Source: Nannochloropsis salina CCMP1776 (taxonomy: Eukaryota > Sar > Eustigmatophyceae > Eustigmatales > Monodopsidaceae). From it: a stretch of DNA of 40,792 nucleotides. The DNA lies in contig SDOX01000002.1 of the NCBI GenBank assembly GCA_004565275.1, positions 2,867 through 43,658 of the forward strand, given 5' to 3'. The translations under genes were made by a program, and so were the position numbers. The notes under the pieces were generated by a model, which was not told where the DNA came from, did no database searches, and was given only the letters and a program-made list of their open reading frames with translations. Shown here one piece after another: positions 36,148 to 40,792 of this stretch; positions within the stretch are counted from its first letter, which is position 1, and each line of letters starts with the position of its first letter.

Positions 36148-38975
36148 ATGCTGCCCACTGTTTCCTCAAGCAGGATGTCAGGATGGGCTGTAGCGATTAT
36201 TTTGCTTCCCACTTACGGCTTTGCTTTCTTTCGAAACGCCCCCTTCGTGCCTTCTACTCCACGCTCCTTCTCCCTCGCCACGAGACTCAGCACTGCCAAG
36301 GCCTCTCCCGGGGATGTCGCGACAATCGACCTTTCTATAATGCTTGAGGACGGCACCGCCATGCCGGCTGATTTTGATACAGGTATATGCCTGGCCAAAA
36401 TCGATGATTGGTCGTTCATGGTGTACATTCTTTTAAAGCCGCTCGGGGCATGACTAACAAAGCCAGAGCTTTGAGGACTGAGTAAAAAGAGGCGTGTCTC
36501 AGGTTTAATTTTTTCCGTTCTTGGGGATTGAAATTCATCGTGCAGTACGAATGAGCATGCAACTATGTATGACATCGGTCTCACGTGGGACTTACAATTT
36601 ATCGCGTCCCTTCCCCAGGGTCACAGGTACGCTTTCGCCTCGGTCATGGAGGACTGCCTCCTTACGTGCACGCCGCCGTGGAAGGAATGCACGTCCAAGA
36701 AAGAAGAACACGATCAGTGCCACCGGACGAGGCGTACGGGCCTTACTATCCGGAGCTGGCCGCGGATATTCCTGCGGAAAACACACCTCCAGGGATGAAA
36801 GTGGGCGATAAGGTGCGTCGAGGGTGAGGATGGAAAGGTACGGGGCCATGAATGATGCAATTGAAGTGCCCGCGGCGTTTCGATAGAGACCGACAGGGCG
36901 GTAAAGGGAAAAAGTCACCAGTGGGCGGGACGATCCAAAGAAGAGAAGGAGCGTGTGATCCGGTCAGAAAGGAAGGGCGGCGTCGAGGCGGAGCCTGATG
37001 GGATTCACGCCAACCCCCCCCCCTTTTACTTCCCTCCGTCTGCCCTCCTCCCCGCCCTTTTCCTGCCCTTAGGTCAAACTCACCAACGGCTTGACAGCCC
37101 GGGTCACCCGGCACGACCCCGCCCAAGGACTTTTCAGCCTCGACGGCAACCATCCTTTCGCCGGGCGCACCCTCTCGCTCTCCCTGCTCCTCCACGACCT
37201 GATGCCTGCGGACAGCCCCTGCTTTGCGATGGTGCATCTGGCAGCCGGGTGCTTCTGGGGTCTGGAACTAGCCTTCCAGCGGCTCCCAGGGGTGGTCGCC
37301 ACGGCGGCAGGGTACACGCACGGAGGCACGAGAGGGGAGGGGGGGGAACGGCGGGCGCCGACGTACAGCGAGGTGTGCAGCGGGCGCACGGGCTATGTCG
37401 AGGCGGTGGAGGTGCTATTCGATGAGGGAGTGGTCTCTTTCGAGAAGATCTTGGAGGTTAGGGCGGGAGGAGGGAGGGGCCAGGGCGAGCTCCCTTTCAA
37501 GGCCCCCTGTGCGTCTTTCATTCGCAGCGTGCACCCGCAGCTTGCTTCACGAGACACTAAATTGACTTGTTGCCCGGTTGTTTCCTATATATTCACTGAA
37601 ACCTCATTGTGCCCGCTGCAACTTATCCCCCATCTGTTTTTTTTTCGTTGACAAATGTGTGTTTTTCGGGATGTAAAATTGGGCCCTACAGGTCTTTTGG
37701 AACCGTCATGACCCCACCCAGCTCAACGGCCAAGGCAACGATCTGGGTGAGAATGGAAGGGAGTGTGGCGAACAGGCAGGGAACAACGTGAGAGAACTTC
37801 TGGGACGTCAAGGAGAGAAGCAGTGGATCACCTTTACGGTCCAGGGTTCCCAAGGCGTTCTCATTTCCCCATTCTCTTGCCCCTCCCTTTGTCTCCTTAC
37901 GGGTACCTCCCCCCCACAGGCACACAATACCGGGGAGGCATCTATTACACTTCCGACGCGCAGAAGCGGGCGGCTGAGGAGAGTAAGGCTCGGTGAGTGT
38001 GGGAAGGGATGCGAGGCAGAGGTGGGAAGGAGAGCATCAAGAGGGAGGAGAAGAGAGTGAAGAAGGAAGGCATTAGGCCCGTGGAGATCGAAAAATCTTA
38101 TCCAGAGGCTCTTTCTTGTAGGTTGGAAGCATCGGGACTTTACGACAAACCTATTGTGACGGAAATTTTGCCAGCCGACATTTTCTATGCGGCCGAGGTA
38201 CATAAAGGGGGAGCACCCCAAGGGTTTCGTAGGGTAGACTCGAAAGGGGAGAAGAAGGCGACGCGAAGGATGGGATTTGCGTGCGGGATGGGCGAGCAGC
38301 GGGTGGGAGGGAAGGGTGTGGAGACGAGGAGGAGGGATAGGAGGAAGAGGCAAGAGAGCTCGAGGAAGGTGGGGATAAGCGGCGTACCCTCCTTTCTGAT
38401 TTTTACATTGGGAGAGGGAGGTTATAGCTGATCAGATTCTCTGCTCCTTTCCTCCCTTCTCCTTCCCTTTCCACCCTCTCACTATGATCTTATACCATGG
38501 CCCCCTCCTCGCCGCCATATCTTTAATCTTCCTCAGGAATATCACCTTCAGTGAGTAGCTGCACCCATCCCTATCCATCTTTCCCGCCTGTGCTTTGGTC
38601 CTGATGACTATGAAACTCAACCATTTCTCACTCATTGCACGTTCTGCATGTTTGCCACCACTTAACAACGCCTTTTGTTGGTGGGGGAAGAATCTTTGAG
38701 ATTCAGCTCGCTGTGCCCCTCCTGTCTTTCACGACCACAAAAGATTCAAACAGATTACCGTGACGGGAAAAAAGCCACACTCACCGCGTGCATCTCGATA
38801 GAGAGACGGACAAAGAAGGGAACAAAGACTGTCAGACTTCATCTCACGCTGAGAAAGTAAACGATGTCTGATCCTCTCTCAATGTGCACGTCACTCATAC
38901 TACCGCAGATACCTCATGAAAAATGGGCAAAGCGCCAAGACGAACGATCCTGCCCCCATCCGGTGCTACGGATAG
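36148..38975 (+). CDS. SlyD-type FKBP fused to peptide methionine sulfoxide reductase A, plastid-targeted
   Basis: Exons 36148-36382, 36619-36812, 37073-37456, 37692-37746, 37920-37992, 38122-38197, 38537-38550, 38909-38975; 1098 nt, 365 residues. Residues 1-30 form a hydrophobic signal ending GFAFFRNAP, resembling a bipartite plastid signal (Phe after Ala). Residues about 57-185 are an FKBP prolyl isomerase of SlyD kind (DLSIMLEDG, AVEGM, PPDEAYGPYYPE, GMKVGDK, SLDGNHPFAGRTL). Residues about 197-365 are MsrA: GCFWG with the catalytic Cys near 203, PTYSEVCSGRTGYVEAVEV, FWNRHDPTQLN, GTQYRGGIYY, AAEEYHLQYL, and a C-terminal CYG that could supply a resolving Cys. MsrA reduces methionine-S-sulfoxide; FKBP isomerises X-Pro bonds. 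The two domains meet within one exon (37073-37456), so the fusion is not a gene-model artefact of joining neighbours. A second ATG at 36175 is an alternative start. Confidence 0.92.
38537..38550 (+). other. 14-nt micro-exon of the FKBP-MsrA gene
   Basis: Flanked by CCTCAG and GTGAGT, it encodes the conserved EYHL of MsrA (GAA TAT CAC CTT CA). If unspliced at its end, the frame stops at once with CAG TGA, so inclusion and correct joining to 38909 are required for the C terminus. Confidence 0.8.
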
Positions 38976-39549
38976 GGGAAATCGGCGTAGGGAGTGCGGG
39001 AGTGAGGGCGGGAGGGAGGGATGATGGAAGGTGCCAGAAGACGAGGGCTCAATCAAATGCGAACAATTTAAAAGTAAGAAGAATAATAGAGAGATTCGAG
39101 AGCACAAGGCGGCAATTTACCCTTCGGTCCCGTTTCCTTATCCTTCTCTTTTCTCTTGCCTGCCTCGTTTACAACACCCTTGCCCGCGGTCATCAATCGC
39201 CCCCCACCTCCCTCCCTCCCTCCCTCCCTCCCTCCCTCTTTCCCTCCCTCCCTTGCTCCGCCGCGTCCTCTGCTCCATCCGGCCCTTAGACCCATGTCTG
39301 CTGCCCCAAATCTCCACGATGGAACTCGCTTAGCCTCTCTCCCGCCCCTTCTCATCTTCCCTTCCCTTCTCTTCCTCTCACAAGCCCTTCCTCCTTCTTC
39401 CCTTCCTTCCTTCCCTCTTCCACTACGCCAAGACCCTCCCTCCCCTTCCTTTGTCCTCCCGTGACGTCCCTCCGACTTGGACTGCTGCATCTCTATTGCC
39501 CTCCTCCTCCCTTCGCCCTCTCCTTCCTTCCCTCCCTCCCTCCCTCCCC
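38976..39549. other. Convergent intergenic region between FKBP-MsrA and E1-beta
   Basis: About 570 bases between two stop codons on opposite strands, largely pyrimidine-rich on the plus strand, with a CCCT microsatellite at 39206-39252. No coding exon recognised. Confidence 0.6.
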
Positions 39550-40792
39550 TCATTTCTTGCTTCGGTAGGTAGTTCTTTTCACCGCGGTCACGATGTCATC
39601 GATCTGAGGGAGGGCAGCCTTCTCCAAGTTGATGGCGTACGGCATGGGCACATCGGCGCCTAGAGGGAGGGGCAGAGGGAGGGAGGAAGGGAGGGAGGGA
39701 GGGAGGGAGGGAGGGGCCGAGGAGGAGGGGAGGGGAGGGAGGGGCCGAGAGAAGGAGGGAGGGAGGGAGAAAGGGAGGGAGGGAGGGGAGGAGTGAAGGG
39801 AAGCGAGGGAGTGAAGGCGTTGATCTTGCACTCAATCAATACCATGCTTCATCCGCTAATGCAATGCCCCTTCTTATTAATGATAGTTGCCCTCCGTCCC
39901 TCTCTCCGTCTTTCTCCCTCCCTTCCTCCCTCCTTCGCACCCGTGACTCGCTCGGGCGGTGCGTCCAGGTAGTCAAACGCTTCACTCTCCATCACCAGCG
40001 AACAAAGCTCTGCGCCCAAACCTGAGGGAGAAAGGGAGGAAGGAATGAAGGAATGAAGGAAGGGAGGGAGGGAGGGAGGGAGGGAGGGAGGGGAGAGGCG
40101 TCAAGGCGGTTGTCTGTCTTATGGACCTCTCTTCCTCGACACGGCGAAATTAAATTTCTCCCTCTTCCCTCCCCTTCCTTCTTCCCTTCCTTCCTTCCTC
40201 CCCTTCCTCCCTCTCTCACCTTCTTTCTCGAGGACCTTCGCCGCTTCCAGCGAGAAGCCGACCATGCGAGAGAAAGTGACAATGGACACATCGGTGCCCG
40301 CACGCTCGATCTGAGGGGGAAAAAGGCGGGAAGGAAGGAGGGAGGGAGGGAGGGAGGGAGGGAGGGAGGGAAGAAGGTTGTCGACCGTGAAGCATCTAGC
40401 TACATGAGAAATAAAAATGGCGATAGGAAAGGAGAAATGGAGGGAGGAAGGGAGGGAGGGAGAGGAGGGAAGGAGGGAGGGAGGGAGGGAAGGAGGCCAC
40501 GCACCTTAGCTTTGCCAATAGGAAGCACGAAGTCGTCCCGTTGAGCCTCGTCCGAGAACGGGAATGAAACGCCCTGGTGTAACGGAAATTCAAAAATGGG
40601 ATCAACGTCAATTCAAACGTCGAGTCGATCCATGAAAGCAGATGAAAATGGAGAGAAGAGAAAGTCCCCCCGCCCTCCCTCCCTCCCTCCCTGTTCCTCC
40701 CCCCCGCCCAGTCTTTCTTACGTAGAGCAGCTCGTTTTCCAGCACAATGACCGGGTTGTTGTCCCGAATGGCCGCTTTCATCAGGCCCTTGG
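39550..40792 (-). CDS. PDHB: Pyruvate dehydrogenase E1 component subunit beta, partial
   Basis: E1 (alpha2-beta2, thiamine diphosphate) decarboxylates pyruvate and acetylates the E2 lipoyl groups. Exons: 40722-40792 (continues off the right edge), 40505-40573, 40220-40310, 39941-40021, 39550-39659, phases consistent. Motifs: [70 protein letters not shown]. Compared with the family, about 40 residues are missing between KVLEKEG and LGAELC, the part that normally reads roughly INLRxIRPLD through GWPQxGVG in the transketolase C-terminal domain. No exon for it is visible in the intron 40022-40219. Whether the enzyme is mitochondrial or plastidial cannot be told since the N terminus is outside the window. 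Confidence 0.93.
40060..40092 (-). repeat. (GGGA)n tract in the E1-beta intron 40022-40219
   Basis: Eight GGGA units, CCCT in the transcript, about 40 bases upstream of the acceptor of exon 39941-40021. Comparable tracts at 40338-40372 and 40440-40492 lie in the next intron upstream. Confidence 0.9.

Overview
The window is nuclear DNA of a microbial eukaryote, most likely a photosynthetic stramenopile (ochrophyte) such as a eustigmatophyte. Evidence: spliceosomal GT-AG introns in every gene resolved, often 7-19 exons per gene; host eukaryotic families (60S uL18/RPL5, PP1, a WWE domain, mitochondrial-type DnaJ, pyruvate dehydrogenase E1-beta); and two genes (a MATE transporter and an FKBP-MsrA fusion) that open with a hydrophobic signal segment followed by an aromatic residue in an A-[Y/F]F context, as in bipartite targeting to a secondary plastid. 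Genus level is inference only. No prokaryotic operon, CRISPR array, rRNA, convincing tRNA, retroelement or virus-derived element was recognised.

Layout: 1-105 (-) start of a DnaJ gene; 1173-3795 (+) RPL5, 10 exons; 4608-6229 (+) secreted His/Asp-rich protein of unknown function; 8429-11342 (+) protein with two CCCH zinc fingers; 13337-19400 (-) MATE-family transporter, 19 exons, probably plastid-targeted; 20040-21143 (-, 5' end unresolved) single-pass membrane protein with a Cys-rich outer part; 21994-28294 (+) LRR/coiled-coil protein resembling the centrosomal LRRCC1 family, 16 exons; 28764-32384 (-) PP1 catalytic subunit, 10 exons, with an apparent +1 frameshift; 33866-35633 (-) WWE-domain protein; 36148-38975 (+) SlyD-type FKBP fused to methionine sulfoxide reductase A, 8 exons; 39550-40792 (-) C-terminal half of pyruvate dehydrogenase E1-beta, running off the right edge.

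The genes do not form a pathway; they are independent housekeeping and regulatory genes arranged in divergent and convergent pairs. What unites them is intron structure: in the majority of introns the polypyrimidine tract next to the 3' splice site has grown into a (CCCT)n microsatellite on the sense strand, so plus genes show CCCT and minus genes show GGGA in the plus strand. These tracts generate many long Ser-Leu-Pro-Pro or Arg-Glu-Gly-Gly pseudo-reading frames that are not genes.

Exon models were built by hand from splice signals, reading phase and family resemblance; summed exon lengths are divisible by three for RPL5, the CCCH, MATE, LRR and FKBP-MsrA genes, which supports those models.
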